A DNA stretch of 64,000 nt from CAXXHQ01 sp963665265 (GTDB lineage: Bacteria; Planctomycetota; Planctomycetia; Pirellulales; Thermoguttaceae): positions 434,001 to 498,000 of the forward strand of contig CAXXHQ010000001.1 in the NCBI GenBank assembly GCA_963665265.2, read 5' to 3'. Shown one piece after another: positions 1 through 10,653 of this stretch (positions within the stretch are counted from its first letter, which is position 1; every line of letters starts with the position of its first letter). The translations under genes were made by a program, and so were the position numbers. The notes beneath the pieces were generated by a model that was given only the letters and a program-made list of their open reading frames with translations, searched no databases and was not told the DNA's origin.

Positions 1-85
1 ACAACTTACTCCGCAAGCCGCTTGAGATCCTTGCCGTAGCGTTCGTTGCGTCCCCCTTTGCTTCAAATTGCAACCGCATTCGTCA

Positions 86-1192
86 TCACGACTTTCGCAT
101 TCCCAATCGCACAACCAGCAATCCCGCGAGGACGATCGACGTAACGGCGACGGCGGCAATCCAAGTCCAAGAAAATCGGTTCCGCCGGTCCGCGTCCGAA
201 CGTTTTGCCGGATCGACGGTTTGCGTCTTTTTTCCGTCGGATTTCTTTGCAACGACCGAATTCGCTTCAACTCGCCCCTTTCGCCATACATATTTGTTCG
301 GAACGTCCGCGACGACGCGGCTCCCCTCGGGCACGACCGAAAGAATTTTATCGATCTCGCGATTGATGCGGTCCAAGTCCGTCGTACATTCCTGAATCTC
401 GACCGTCGCTTTTTCTTCGACCGACTTGCCGTTCCGCCCTTCTTCCTTCGTTCGATAAGTCGCGGTCCAGGGCGCCTTCATGTCGGCGGTCAATGGCGGA
501 TCAAAAACGCATCGCACGTCAACTCGTTTTAATCCCGTCGCAAAAGGATCGTACTTCACCTCGTTCAACTTTTTGTCAGGATTCCGGCTCGTGAAAACAT
601 CCTCTTCGTCCTGCGAGAATTCAATCGTCTTCAACCCGCCGTTTTGCGAAACGACTGTCAGAATCCCGCAGGGAATCCTTTTCGCCGCGCGTTCTTTGCC
701 TTGCGCGAGAAGCGAAAAGACGTCGTCAGGCGAAACCCCAAGATAATCGGCGGAAAAAAATAACGCAAAGTTCGCCTTCGCGAAAGTCGCCGTTTGCGCA
801 TTTGCGAAGCGAGCGGCGTAACTATTCTCCTTCATTTGCCGTTGACGAACGATCGCCTGAAGACGCCGCGACTGCGACTCTAACAAATTGTCGGCGAGTT
901 TCGCTTCAATTTCAAACGATACGGAACGCAGATCGGCGTCGCTGCTATACTCGAAACTTTCTTGGCGACTTCTCGTCCGTAAACCGGTAAGAACGCGATT
1001 CGGAGCGACGGCTATCAAAAACGGATAATTCCTCTTGGCCGAATCTTCATCCGCCGACTGAAAATTAAGCTTGCCAACGAGCATGTAGTTCTTAACTTGA
1101 AACTGCCCGCCAAAACCAAGCGTGGAGCAAGAAGCGGTTAGATAGAAAATCGCGAACGTTACGCAAAAGCGCAGCTTAGCAAGCGTTTTCAT
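86..1192 (-). CDS. hypothetical exported/anchored protein
   Basis: A 368-residue protein that I do not recognise. The N-terminus has a hydrophobic segment ending in TASC around residue 22, which could be a poor lipobox or an ordinary signal peptide. The middle is soluble and mixed alpha/beta, with a charged stretch near residues 95-130. A clear C-terminal transmembrane helix (about residues 343-362) is followed by a short basic tail. This topology suggests a protein held at the inner membrane with its bulk in the periplasm. It lies downstream of the TolC-like gene on the same strand across a gap of about 220 bp. The ATG at 1192 is the natural start because the signal-like segment follows at once. 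Function unknown; a real gene is likely from its length and topology. Confidence 0.68.
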   Translation of the reverse strand: MKTLAKLRFCVTFAIFYLTASCSTLGFGGQFQVKNYMLVGKLNFQSADEDSAKRNYPFLIAVAPNRVLTGLRTRSRQESFEYSSDADLRSVSFEIEAKLADNLLESQSRRLQAIVRQRQMKENSYAARFANAQTATFAKANFALFFSADYLGVSPDDVFSLLAQGKERAAKRIPCGILTVVSQNGGLKTIEFSQDEEDVFTSRNPDKKLNEVKYDPFATGLKRVDVRCVFDPPLTADMKAPWTATYRTKEEGRNGKSVEEKATVEIQECTTDLDRINREIDKILSVVPEGSRVVADVPNKYVWRKGRVEANSVVAKKSDGKKTQTVDPAKRSDADRRNRFSWTWIAAVAVTSIVLAGLLVVRLGMRKS

Positions 1193-1413
1193 CGTGCGGC
1201 GAACTCCCCATTTCCTTGAAAAGCGTTTATGTGAATAATTTACCGCGCCAAGAAAAAAAGAAAAGGCATGCGCAACGAAGGCGACGCAATTGCTCGCCCC
1301 ACGATGATGTTCATTGCGAGAAAACGGAACGGAACCGCCGGAAAACGATAATCCCGAAAAGAATATGACCGCCCCGTTAAAGCGAGAATTCGCCGCTTTA
1401 CGTGAATCTGAAT
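1193..1413. other. intergenic, nothing recognised
   Basis: This short gap lies between two minus-strand genes. I see no convincing hairpin with a T-tract, no RNA gene and no ORF of coding character. Confidence 0.4.
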
Positions 1414-3540
1414 TTATCGTTCGACGATGAGCGCGGCGGCCAGCCGGTCGGGCGACGTATTCGGCGGCAACGCGTCGATCGCGTATTCGGCGATCGCTTG
1501 ATTGTATTCGGTCAACGTGCTTAAAAATTCGTTCGTTCGCTCGCGCTGCCGCCCGATCTTTTCGAGCGCGACGAAGAGCGACGATTGGCGACGATCGTAT
1601 TTTTCAAACGCCGCCGCTCGATCGGCGTCGGCTTCAATCACGGCCGAGGCGTGCAGACGAACGCTTTCGGAGAAGCCCGGTATGGCGGCCGTATTCTTAC
1701 GAATCGCCCACGCGGCGCCGAACGATCGCGGGGCGGGCGCTTCGCTCAACGCATAGCCGCCGAAGTGCGGACACGAAGCGGCCAACGGCCAAACGCCTTC
1801 GGCGACCGAGCCGGTCCGTAACGCCAATTCAAACTGCGATTCGACTAATTCGGCATGCGCGTCTCGAAGATCGGCTTTCGATTCCGTTCGCGCGGCGTAA
1901 AGAAAAAGCATCTCGGTCGGACCGGCAGGCTCGGCGCGACGATCGATCGCCGCCGATTGCAAGGCGTCGAAAAACTCCAACTCCTGCGCGATCGTTTGAT
2001 ACTCGGCCGCACGCTCACGGACCAGCCAGAATGCGCCAACGGCGCTTTCCAATTCGCCGGGCGACGTTTTCGAAACGCACTCCCGCAAGCTCATCGCGCG
2101 ACCGCCCCCTTCAGGCAAAAGACGATCCCAATGCAACGCCAACGCAAGCTGCTTTGCGCGAACGGCGGGCGCGGCGTCCTTCAAGCCCGAGTAGAGCGCT
2201 CCGACCTCTCTCAAAGCGGGCGACTCCTTTTCGCTCTCTACGTTTGACGTTTGCGACGACGTATTCGTCGAAGCTGCCTCGCTCGATTCGTTCGGCAAAG
2301 CGTCCAACTCGCGCGGCACGTCGGCCGACGCGTCGTCATTTACGACTGTTTTGTAGCTGGTGCGAGAATCGGCCGAAGATTGAGAAGACTGCGGCGCTTG
2401 AAATGGATCACGCTGCGGCTCGCTCGTCGACGGCGCGCTCGAAGCGGGAACCGACGGAATTTCTCCCGAGGGCTTTTGCGGAGCGATCTCCTGCGACGCG
2501 TCGGGAATCTCCGTTTCTATCTTCCTTGGGCGGCGTTGCGGAACTGCCCGAGGCGCCGTTTGCGGCGAAGCCTGCTCGGGCGAGGCGATCGGCTCCAAGT
2601 GTCCGGCGGGCAGCACGGTCGGAACCGATTCGGGAGCGAGACGTTTGCCGTCCGCCTGGTCCGGAAGAATCAAATAGCCGATCAACGTCTGCGGAGTGAC
2701 GCCCGGCCCGATAACGGCCAAGGCGTATTCGGCAATGTCGAAATTGTAACGGCGAACTGATTGCAAGAACGCGCGACGTTGCTTTTCGACCGATTCGGAA
2801 GCGGCCACCACGGCGTCGATTCCTCCCGACCGCGCTTGATACGCTTCGACGGCGGCCGCGAAGGCGTCTTGCGCGGCGCGAATGGCCGTCGCGCGATCCT
2901 CGATCGCTTGACGACGAATCGGCAACGTGCGATCAATTAGCCTTGCTCGGTCTGGCGGCGATCGCATGGCGAACAACTCTTGGAAGTTCGTGCGATAGGC
3001 GCCGACATGCGGTCGGTCGGCCGGCATCGGTAACTGAGCGTCGGCCGGAGCTTGCATCGCCGTCAATAATTCATGCTGCGCGGAGGAAAGCGCCAACTCC
3101 GTTTCTCGTAACGAAGCGGAAGCTGCCGAACAGGCGGCCCGATAGGCAAGTTCGTCGGCCGACTGCGCATGCACGGATTCTAAGGCATTCAACCGCTCTT
3201 TGGCGAAGTGACGCTCAGCCGCCTCTTCGCTCAGACGCCAATACTTTTGCACGACGGTAAGTTGGCGGGAGCGGTCGGCCGTCGCGTTCAACGCCTGGGC
3301 CAAGGTAAGCGTACGACTCTTGCCCTTCTCCTCGACCGACGGCGTAAGAGCCTCGGCCAAGATGTCGGGGGGCGACTGCTTGCCGGCAACGCGCGGAGGA
3401 TTCGCCCCATTTTCCGAAGCGGCGGCGGCCATCGTCGCCGCGGATTCCGAAGGCGCCGCAACGGCTGCGGAGCTAGCCTCCGAAAGATCACCCGTTTGAG
3501 AAAGGAGGACGCCAAGAAATATCGTAGCGATGGTCGTCAT
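1414..3540 (-). CDS. TolC-like secreted coiled-coil protein with internal duplication
   Basis: The 708-residue product starts at the ATG at 3540, which gives a short signal-like N-terminus; an open frame extends further upstream but its Arg-rich extension looks non-coding. Two similar halves are separated by a Pro/Ser/Gln-rich linker (about residues 295-430). Each half has long helical, Ala/Glu/Arg-rich segments, a landmark HVGAY or HFGGY, and ends in a related motif (DIAEYALAVIGPGVTPQTL and AIAEYAIDALPPNTSPDRL). This helical-hairpin pattern recalls outer-membrane efflux (TolC/OEP) proteins, which are themselves built from two repeats. Here the repeats are poor in beta-strand and separated by a long disordered linker, so a true channel is uncertain. 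No inner-membrane pump partner lies nearby. Confidence 0.6.
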   Translation of the reverse strand: MTTIATIFLGVLLSQTGDLSEASSAAVAAPSESAATMAAAASENGANPPRVAGKQSPPDILAEALTPSVEEKGKSRTLTLAQALNATADRSRQLTVVQKYWRLSEEAAERHFAKERLNALESVHAQSADELAYRAACSAASASLRETELALSSAQHELLTAMQAPADAQLPMPADRPHVGAYRTNFQELFAMRSPPDRARLIDRTLPIRRQAIEDRATAIRAAQDAFAAAVEAYQARSGGIDAVVAASESVEKQRRAFLQSVRRYNFDIAEYALAVIGPGVTPQTLIGYLILPDQADGKRLAPESVPTVLPAGHLEPIASPEQASPQTAPRAVPQRRPRKIETEIPDASQEIAPQKPSGEIPSVPASSAPSTSEPQRDPFQAPQSSQSSADSRTSYKTVVNDDASADVPRELDALPNESSEAASTNTSSQTSNVESEKESPALREVGALYSGLKDAAPAVRAKQLALALHWDRLLPEGGGRAMSLRECVSKTSPGELESAVGAFWLVRERAAEYQTIAQELEFFDALQSAAIDRRAEPAGPTEMLFLYAARTESKADLRDAHAELVESQFELALRTGSVAEGVWPLAASCPHFGGYALSEAPAPRSFGAAWAIRKNTAAIPGFSESVRLHASAVIEADADRAAAFEKYDRRQSSLFVALEKIGRQRERTNEFLSTLTEYNQAIAEYAIDALPPNTSPDRLAAALIVER

Positions 3541-3782
3541 AGTCAACTCTTCCGTGAAGTTGCCGCGCGAATCAACCGCGCAGGCGCATGTTCGATCGCA
3601 AGACCGTATAGAGTGCCAGTTTAGAGTCGGCGCGTCAACCGTGGTTTCCGCGTCGCCGCGATATTGAAAGAAGAATCCCCTGTCCGCCTTGCGAAAATGG
3701 GCAAACAGCGCCGGCGCAAAACGGAACAAACCGCGCGGAACGCAAAGCTCGCTGTTCGATTTCGTCCGCGTCCGCAGAGACG

Positions 3783-4016
3783 CTACTTCGGCGAATAGTG
3801 CGGAAACGGCTTTTCGAGCGGCGCCGGAGCGTCCACGTCGTCTCGGTCGCCGTCGTGCCAAAGTGGCAGACCGCGCTGCAGACGTTCAGTAAGAATACGA
3901 ATTTTTTCCTTAGTGCCGGGCATGGCGTCGGCCGCGTCGAATTGATCGTCCGCTGCTTCTTGCGGTTCGAAGTTCCAAACCCCCAATTTAATCGCTTCCA
4001 AAACGGATTTGGGCAC
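3783..4016 (-). CDS. small conserved-type hypothetical protein
   Basis: A 77-residue soluble protein beginning MPKSVLEAIKLGVWNFEP and ending in a Pro-rich tail. The start is a GTG at 4014-4016 preceded by an AAAGGAG ribosome binding site at suitable spacing, which decides the start. I recall similar small proteins opening with this motif in planctomycetes, but no function is known to me. The central part (TKEKIRILTERLQ) is a charged amphipathic helix. It lies on the same strand as rseP, separated from it by about 420 bp. Confidence 0.62.
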   Translation of the reverse strand: MPKSVLEAIKLGVWNFEPQEAADDQFDAADAMPGTKEKIRILTERLQRGLPLWHDGDRDDVDAPAPLEKPFPHYSPK

Positions 4017-4435
4017 GGCTAAACTCCTTTATAGCAATTACAATCCAAACCTGCGATCAACCGACTGTTTCCCCCGCGGAAAAACAGACTTCATTAAATG
4101 CGAATCGCAACGCTGAATTGGAAATCGAATTTAGTGCAAATATCCTCTTCCAGCGGGAAGAAAACATTGTCACACGAAACGAGAAAAGAACGGTCTCGTC
4201 AAAACCAAAATAAGGAAATAGCAAACTGGATAAGCAAGCCTCGCGCGAGAAAAGCTCGACAACGGGACGCAAGGCGAAAAACACGTTCAAACGGTCAAGG
4301 CGACCGCCCTAACCGATTTCAAACACAAAGAATAGTATCGATTTTTCGCAGGGAAAGTCAAGCAATATGCGCAAAAAACGAACGTCTTGCGCATATTTTC
4401 TTCTCCCAAAACGCCCGTTTTATCCTCGCGGAAAA
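4017..4435. other. intergenic, no gene supported
   Basis: About 420 bp lie between the rseP stop and the small GTG-started gene. The stretch is richer in A+T than its surroundings. Open frames exist on both strands but have neither a ribosome binding site nor a plausible protein composition. It probably holds the promoter of the downstream minus-strand gene; no box could be fixed. Confidence 0.4.
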
Positions 4436-6595
4436 TTAATGTCGCGAAATCAATCCGAAATCGAGTCCAAGCACGAAAATCATCAACCCTAACAGGAGAA
4501 ACAGTCCAAGATAGGACAACGCAATTTGGACTCGTTCGTCGGCCGGTTTGCCGCGAATTCCCTCATAGGCCAGAAAGAGGAGATGCCCTCCGTCCAGCAA
4601 GGGAATCGGAATGACGTTAAGGATGGCCAAGTTGGCGCTCAAAAACGTGAGAAAGATCAGAAATCGCGCAAAGCCGTGCTGCGACTCGGCCCCGGCCGCC
4701 TTAATGATTTCAACAGGTCCGCCCAGGGCCTTCGGCGAAATCTGCGAGCCGATCTTGCGCAAAAATTTGACGACCGAAGTCAGTTGCTCGCCGGTTTCCC
4801 GCGCGCCGAGCTTGGCGGCGCCGAGAATCGAATAAGCCTTTTGGAACACTGTCGAACTCGCCCAGTTGAAGCCGCGATCCGGATTGAACCATTTCGCATC
4901 GAGAGTCGGTTTGAATTTCGCGACGCGTCCGTCCTCGAAAGTCATCTCCAGTTCCGTGTCGAGCGGAACCCGCTGCAAAATGCACATCAGATGCGGCCAG
5001 TTCTGCAACTGATCGGAGAAAACGATTTTATCCGAGTCGGCCTTGGCGGCCGCGCCCTGTTTCGTTTCATCGGAAGCGGGAACGATCAGTTTGACCTGCT
5101 GAATGACGTCGCCTTGCTTCACGCCCGCCTTGTCGGCAAGGCTGTCGTCAACGACGTCGGCGACCCGATTCAACACCCGATATCCAATTCCCAATTCATT
5201 GACGGCGACGGGAGAGTTCGGCATGAAATTCTCGGCCGCCCATTCGCTCTTCCGCAATAGAACGGTGAACTCCAACGGAGCGCTCTCCCCTTCGCGATCG
5301 ACGGTTAATTTAACCGTATCGCCGGCTCGCTTGCTGACCTGCTCAGGAAATTTCATCGGATCGGCGATCGGTTGATCGTCGATCCTCACGATTTTATCGC
5401 GAACCTTAATGCCGACCTTGGCGGCAGGCGATTTCTCTTGCACCACGCTCACTTCGCCCATCGTCATGACCATACCCGTCACGTGCATCGGATTCGGCGG
5501 AACGACCGACTCGAAAGTGGTGATCGCCGTATCGTCGGACTTCTCTTTAGTCGTGCGAATGACAAGCAATTTAATCGGCTCGGAGCGATGCGTGAAAAAG
5601 AGTCGATTTAAGTCGGCGAAATCGTTGATTTTTGAGCTGTCCGCAAGAATGAACTTATCGCCCCCCTGCAATTTCGGCTCGGCTTTGGCGGCGGAGGCGT
5701 CGCGCAAATAGGGCGGAACGTCCCCGGATTCAACCAAGGCCGGCCTTGCCGGATTCGCCACGCCGATCGAAGGACCAAGCGAAACCCGATCGGGATAAAC
5801 CGTCGTTTCGATCAAACGTTCTTGACCGGGGCGACGGATTTTCATCGCTATGCCGTGCTCCAAATCGCCAAGGCCGATCGCGCGGGTTAGATCGGTGAAA
5901 CGCTCAACCTTTTTGCCGGCGGCCTCGACGATCGAATCGCCCGGCTCGATGCCGGCGCGCCAAGCGGCGCAACCCGAAAACACTTCGCTAAAATGCCCGC
6001 TCGCGACGTATTCCACGCCGACGGAATAAGCGACCGACGCCATAATGAAAGCGAAAATCACGTTCATCGTCACGCCTGCGACGATGATCGCCATCCGCTG
6101 CGGAACGCTCTTCGCCAGAAAACTACGCGGATCGTATTGAACCGGAGGCGGAGCGACCGACGCCTTTGCGACCGCCGCGTCGCCTTGCGCTTTAACCGTC
6201 GCTTCAGCGACGGTTTCGGCGTCGCCGGTCAATTCGATTTGCTCTTTGCGATCTTCGATCGCGGCGTCGGCCGCGGTCGTTTGCTTCGCTCGATCGATCT
6301 CTTCTTGCAAGCGTGTCGGGTTGTCCTCTTGGCCAAGCATTTTCACGTATCCGCCAAGCGGGAAAATTCCGATGCCGTATTCGGTTTCGCCCCATTGGAA
6401 CTTGCAGATTTTAAAACCGCCGAAGTCGAAGCCGAGATAGAACTTTTCGCACTTCACGCCGCAAGCCTTGGCGACGAGGAAGTGGCCAAGCTCATGCACG
6501 AAAATGACGAATCCGAGACCGGCGCCGACTTTCAACGCGGTAAAAACGAAACCAAGTATTACTTGCAACAACGCAAAACCTCCTCGCGCGCCCAA
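4436..6595 (-). CDS. rseP: RseP-type site-2 membrane metalloprotease (M50)
   Basis: Intramembrane zinc protease of 719 residues. The HELGH motif sits at residues 34-38 inside the first membrane helix, and the second metal-ligand motif (NVIPIPLLDGG, about residues 660-670) lies in the C-terminal membrane domain, followed by two more helices. Between them are several PDZ-like modules, recognisable by repeats such as AGIEPGDSIV, VGIKVRDKIV and AGVKQGDVI. E. coli RseP has about 450 residues and two PDZ domains; this one also carries a charged insertion at about 100-160. Family role: cleavage of anti-sigma factors and remnant signal peptides. The start overlaps the end of dxr by 37 bp, so translational coupling is likely; TTG codons just downstream are alternative starts. 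Confidence 0.93.
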   Translation of the reverse strand: MGARGGFALLQVILGFVFTALKVGAGLGFVIFVHELGHFLVAKACGVKCEKFYLGFDFGGFKICKFQWGETEYGIGIFPLGGYVKMLGQEDNPTRLQEEIDRAKQTTAADAAIEDRKEQIELTGDAETVAEATVKAQGDAAVAKASVAPPPVQYDPRSFLAKSVPQRMAIIVAGVTMNVIFAFIMASVAYSVGVEYVASGHFSEVFSGCAAWRAGIEPGDSIVEAAGKKVERFTDLTRAIGLGDLEHGIAMKIRRPGQERLIETTVYPDRVSLGPSIGVANPARPALVESGDVPPYLRDASAAKAEPKLQGGDKFILADSSKINDFADLNRLFFTHRSEPIKLLVIRTTKEKSDDTAITTFESVVPPNPMHVTGMVMTMGEVSVVQEKSPAAKVGIKVRDKIVRIDDQPIADPMKFPEQVSKRAGDTVKLTVDREGESAPLEFTVLLRKSEWAAENFMPNSPVAVNELGIGYRVLNRVADVVDDSLADKAGVKQGDVIQQVKLIVPASDETKQGAAAKADSDKIVFSDQLQNWPHLMCILQRVPLDTELEMTFEDGRVAKFKPTLDAKWFNPDRGFNWASSTVFQKAYSILGAAKLGARETGEQLTSVVKFLRKIGSQISPKALGGPVEIIKAAGAESQHGFARFLIFLTFLSANLAILNVIPIPLLDGGHLLFLAYEGIRGKPADERVQIALSYLGLFLLLGLMIFVLGLDFGLISRH

Positions 6596-7719
6596 CGATC
6601 AATTTCGAGCAAACGCTCTAACGTCGGACAGGACTCGTAGGGATGACTTTCTAAAACCGTACGACACATGGGCACAATACGATCAAAGCGAAGCCGACCG
6701 TCGATAAAGGCGGCGACGGCGGCCTCGTTGGCTCCGTTCAATGCCGCTCCCGACGTTCCGCCGGACCGCGCAACTTCCAACCCGAGATTCAACGCATCGA
6801 ATCGAGCGAAGTCGGGCGGTTCAAAACATAGACCGATCGCTTTGCTCCAATCCATCTTCGACGCGACTCCTTCGCTACGATTCGGCCACGTCAAAGCGTA
6901 TTGGATCGGAAGCTTCATGTCGGGAACGCTCAACTGAGCGATCACCGAACCGTCAACATATTCTACCATGGAATGGACGATCGATTGCGGGTGGATCACC
7001 ACGCCGATTTGCTCGGGCGTAAGGTCGAAAAGCCATCGCGCTTCGATAATCTCCAAGGCCTTATTCATTAATGTGGCCGAGTCGATGGTCACTTTAGGCC
7101 CCATCGCCCAAGTTGGATGGGCCAACGCGTCGGCTAACGTGACCTGGGCAAGCTCTTCGGCGGAATGTTTGCGAAACGGTCCGCCGCTTGCCGTCAGTAT
7201 AATACGTCGCAATTCATCGCGGCGACCCGCCTGCAAGGCCTGAAACACCGCGCTATGCTCGCTGTCGACCGGAAATATCCGGACGTTCTTTTGCTTGGCT
7301 AATTCGGTTATGAGCGATCCGCCGACCACAAGGCTTTCTTTATTCGCAAGCGCAACGGTCTTTCCTGCCTCCACTGCGGCCCAAGTTCCTTTAAGGCCCG
7401 CGCTTCCGACGACTGCCGAAACGACGGTATCGACTTCAGGAACGGCGGCGATCTTGGCGACCGCTTCCGGCCCGACGAGAAGCTCGGTTTCCCCCGGCAA
7501 GGTCGACCAATCTTGACGCTCGGCCGCATCGACGTCGGCCACGGCGACATAGCGCGGCTTTAATTCTTGGGCCTGCGCCAACAACACGTCCGTTTTTCGG
7601 CAGGCGGCCAACGCGACAATTTGCAGCGCTCCCTCCGCTGCGCGCACAACCTCGACGGCGCTGAGACCGATGCTCCCCGTGGAGCCGAGCAATGCAATGC
7701 GTTTCGAGGGAATGGACAT
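6559..7719 (-). CDS. dxr: 1-deoxy-D-xylulose 5-phosphate reductoisomerase
   Basis: Converts DXP to 2-C-methyl-D-erythritol 4-phosphate with NADPH, the committed step of the MEP isoprenoid pathway. The sequence shows the N-terminal nucleotide-binding GSTGSIG, then NKESLV and SEHSAVFQ of the catalytic domain, and the usual C-terminal helical domain; the length of about 386 residues is normal. I chose the ATG at 7719 over two TTG codons just upstream because the protein family starts close to this point. It precedes and overlaps rseP, an arrangement common in bacteria. Cytosolic. Confidence 0.95.
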   Translation of the reverse strand: MSIPSKRIALLGSTGSIGLSAVEVVRAAEGALQIVALAACRKTDVLLAQAQELKPRYVAVADVDAAERQDWSTLPGETELLVGPEAVAKIAAVPEVDTVVSAVVGSAGLKGTWAAVEAGKTVALANKESLVVGGSLITELAKQKNVRIFPVDSEHSAVFQALQAGRRDELRRIILTASGGPFRKHSAEELAQVTLADALAHPTWAMGPKVTIDSATLMNKALEIIEARWLFDLTPEQIGVVIHPQSIVHSMVEYVDGSVIAQLSVPDMKLPIQYALTWPNRSEGVASKMDWSKAIGLCFEPPDFARFDALNLGLEVARSGGTSGAALNGANEAAVAAFIDGRLRFDRIVPMCRTVLESHPYESCPTLERLLEIDRWAREEVLRCCK

Positions 7720-8144
7720 CAACAATCGAGGGATAGTAATCTCAAAACCAGATCTTCATTCGGTTTACGGCGACAGGACGCCGAACGCGGCCCCATTGTA
7801 AGTGGAGCAGCGAGTTACGACAACCGACGTTTTTTACGCAATGACGCGCCCGCATTACCCATCTTACCAGAGTATTCGCTACAACCCGACTTTTCTTGAA
7901 TGGTAGGCGATCGGCGAGGGCCTAGATACCGAAAAACGCGGCGCCACATCGGCGAGAAAACAATATACTATTGTCGCCGACGGCGATCCTTTTGCGAGGA
8001 TATCGACCGCCGAACGGCAGATTGACTACGCAAGACGAAATAAATACGGTAGTTTTTACGAAAGCGGAATTGCTGTTTCGCTTACTCCCGCCGCAAACGC
8101 CCGCCAGTTTTGCCTGCCAAGTTTCGCGAGAAAGACAAGAGAGC
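7720..8144. other. divergent intergenic region dxr / ftsH
   Basis: About 425 bp separate the divergently transcribed dxr and ftsH, so promoters for both should lie here. The ftsH frame stays open upstream to 7971, but that extension is Arg/Pro-rich and unlike an FtsH N-terminus. I saw no clear promoter boxes or RNA structure. Confidence 0.45.
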
Positions 8145-10142
<1,998 letters not shown>

Positions 10143-10220
10143 GCGGATTGCTTTCCCCTCGGCGGAAGCGCGTCATTTATACGGTGATGGGTTTTCCTCC
10201 TCTCTTTTTGGTCAATCAAT

Positions 10221-10421
10221 ATGTCTCCCGTAGCCCTTGAACCACGCGTGGAACGGCTGGAACGCATTGTGGATGAAATACGCAACGAATCGAACCGGAC
10301 GCCTGGTCCTAACGATTGGCGGGCTACGGTCGGCGCCTTTTCCAACGATCCGGTCGCCGGCGAAATCATTGATGAATCACTTCGAACTCGTGAAGCGGAG
10401 CGGCGAGAGCTTTCTTTATGA
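10221..10421 (+). CDS. VapB-like antitoxin of a VapBC-type pair
   Basis: A 66-residue protein. The N-terminal helix (LEPRVERLERIVDEIRN) leads into a middle W..TVG.FSNDP segment and ends in a charged helix (EIIDESLRTREAERREL). This architecture matches small antitoxins commonly paired with PIN-domain toxins in planctomycetes and cyanobacteria. Its TGA overlaps the ATG of the next frame as ATGA, the typical coupling in such pairs. The partner toxin is a remnant (10418-10571), so this antitoxin is now an orphan. It is not of the classic AbrB or RHH type, so the VapB label rests mainly on the partner. Confidence 0.6.
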   Translation: MSPVALEPRVERLERIVDEIRNESNRTPGPNDWRATVGAFSNDPVAGEIIDESLRTREAERRELSL

Positions 10422-10571
10422 TCGTCCTCGATACTGACCGTATCTCTTTTCCGCAACGACCTGAAAATCGCCGTAATTTGTCTGGCCAATCAGGCAATCC
10501 TTCTTTCCCGTAATTTTAAAGACTTCCGACAAGTTCCAGGTTTGCAATCGGAAGATTGGACCGCGTCGTAG
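10418..10571 (+). pseudogene. VapC PIN-domain toxin remnant, internally deleted
   Basis: The reading frame opens with MIVLDTDRIS, the canonical VapC start carrying the first catalytic Asp. It then runs out of register and stops at 10511-10513. In the third frame, from 10458 to the TAG at 10569-10571, a typical VapC C-terminus is readable: DLKIAVICLANQAILLSRN followed by FKDFRQVPGLQSEDW. Roughly the middle 70-80 residues, with the remaining acidic active-site residues, are therefore missing, and the junction is frameshifted. The toxin cannot be active as a PIN ribonuclease. It overlaps the antitoxin stop by 4 bp, showing the original operon structure. Confidence 0.72.
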
Positions 10572-10653
10572 CGTCTTGTTTCGTTCGCCCAAGCTGGTAG
10601 AATAACCCGTTTGGGGCGAACTCGATGCTGCGGTCTCCAACGACGGAACGGTC

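Noticed and set aside
1..85. Possible end of a minus-strand gene at the left edge
   Set aside because: A TAA at 6-8 is preceded by only about 18 in-frame codons before another stop at 63-65, so no gene enters from this side.
4057..4290. 77-residue minus-strand frame upstream of rseP
   Set aside because: Phe/Ser-rich with no ribosome binding site and no homology sense; probably chance in AT-richer DNA.
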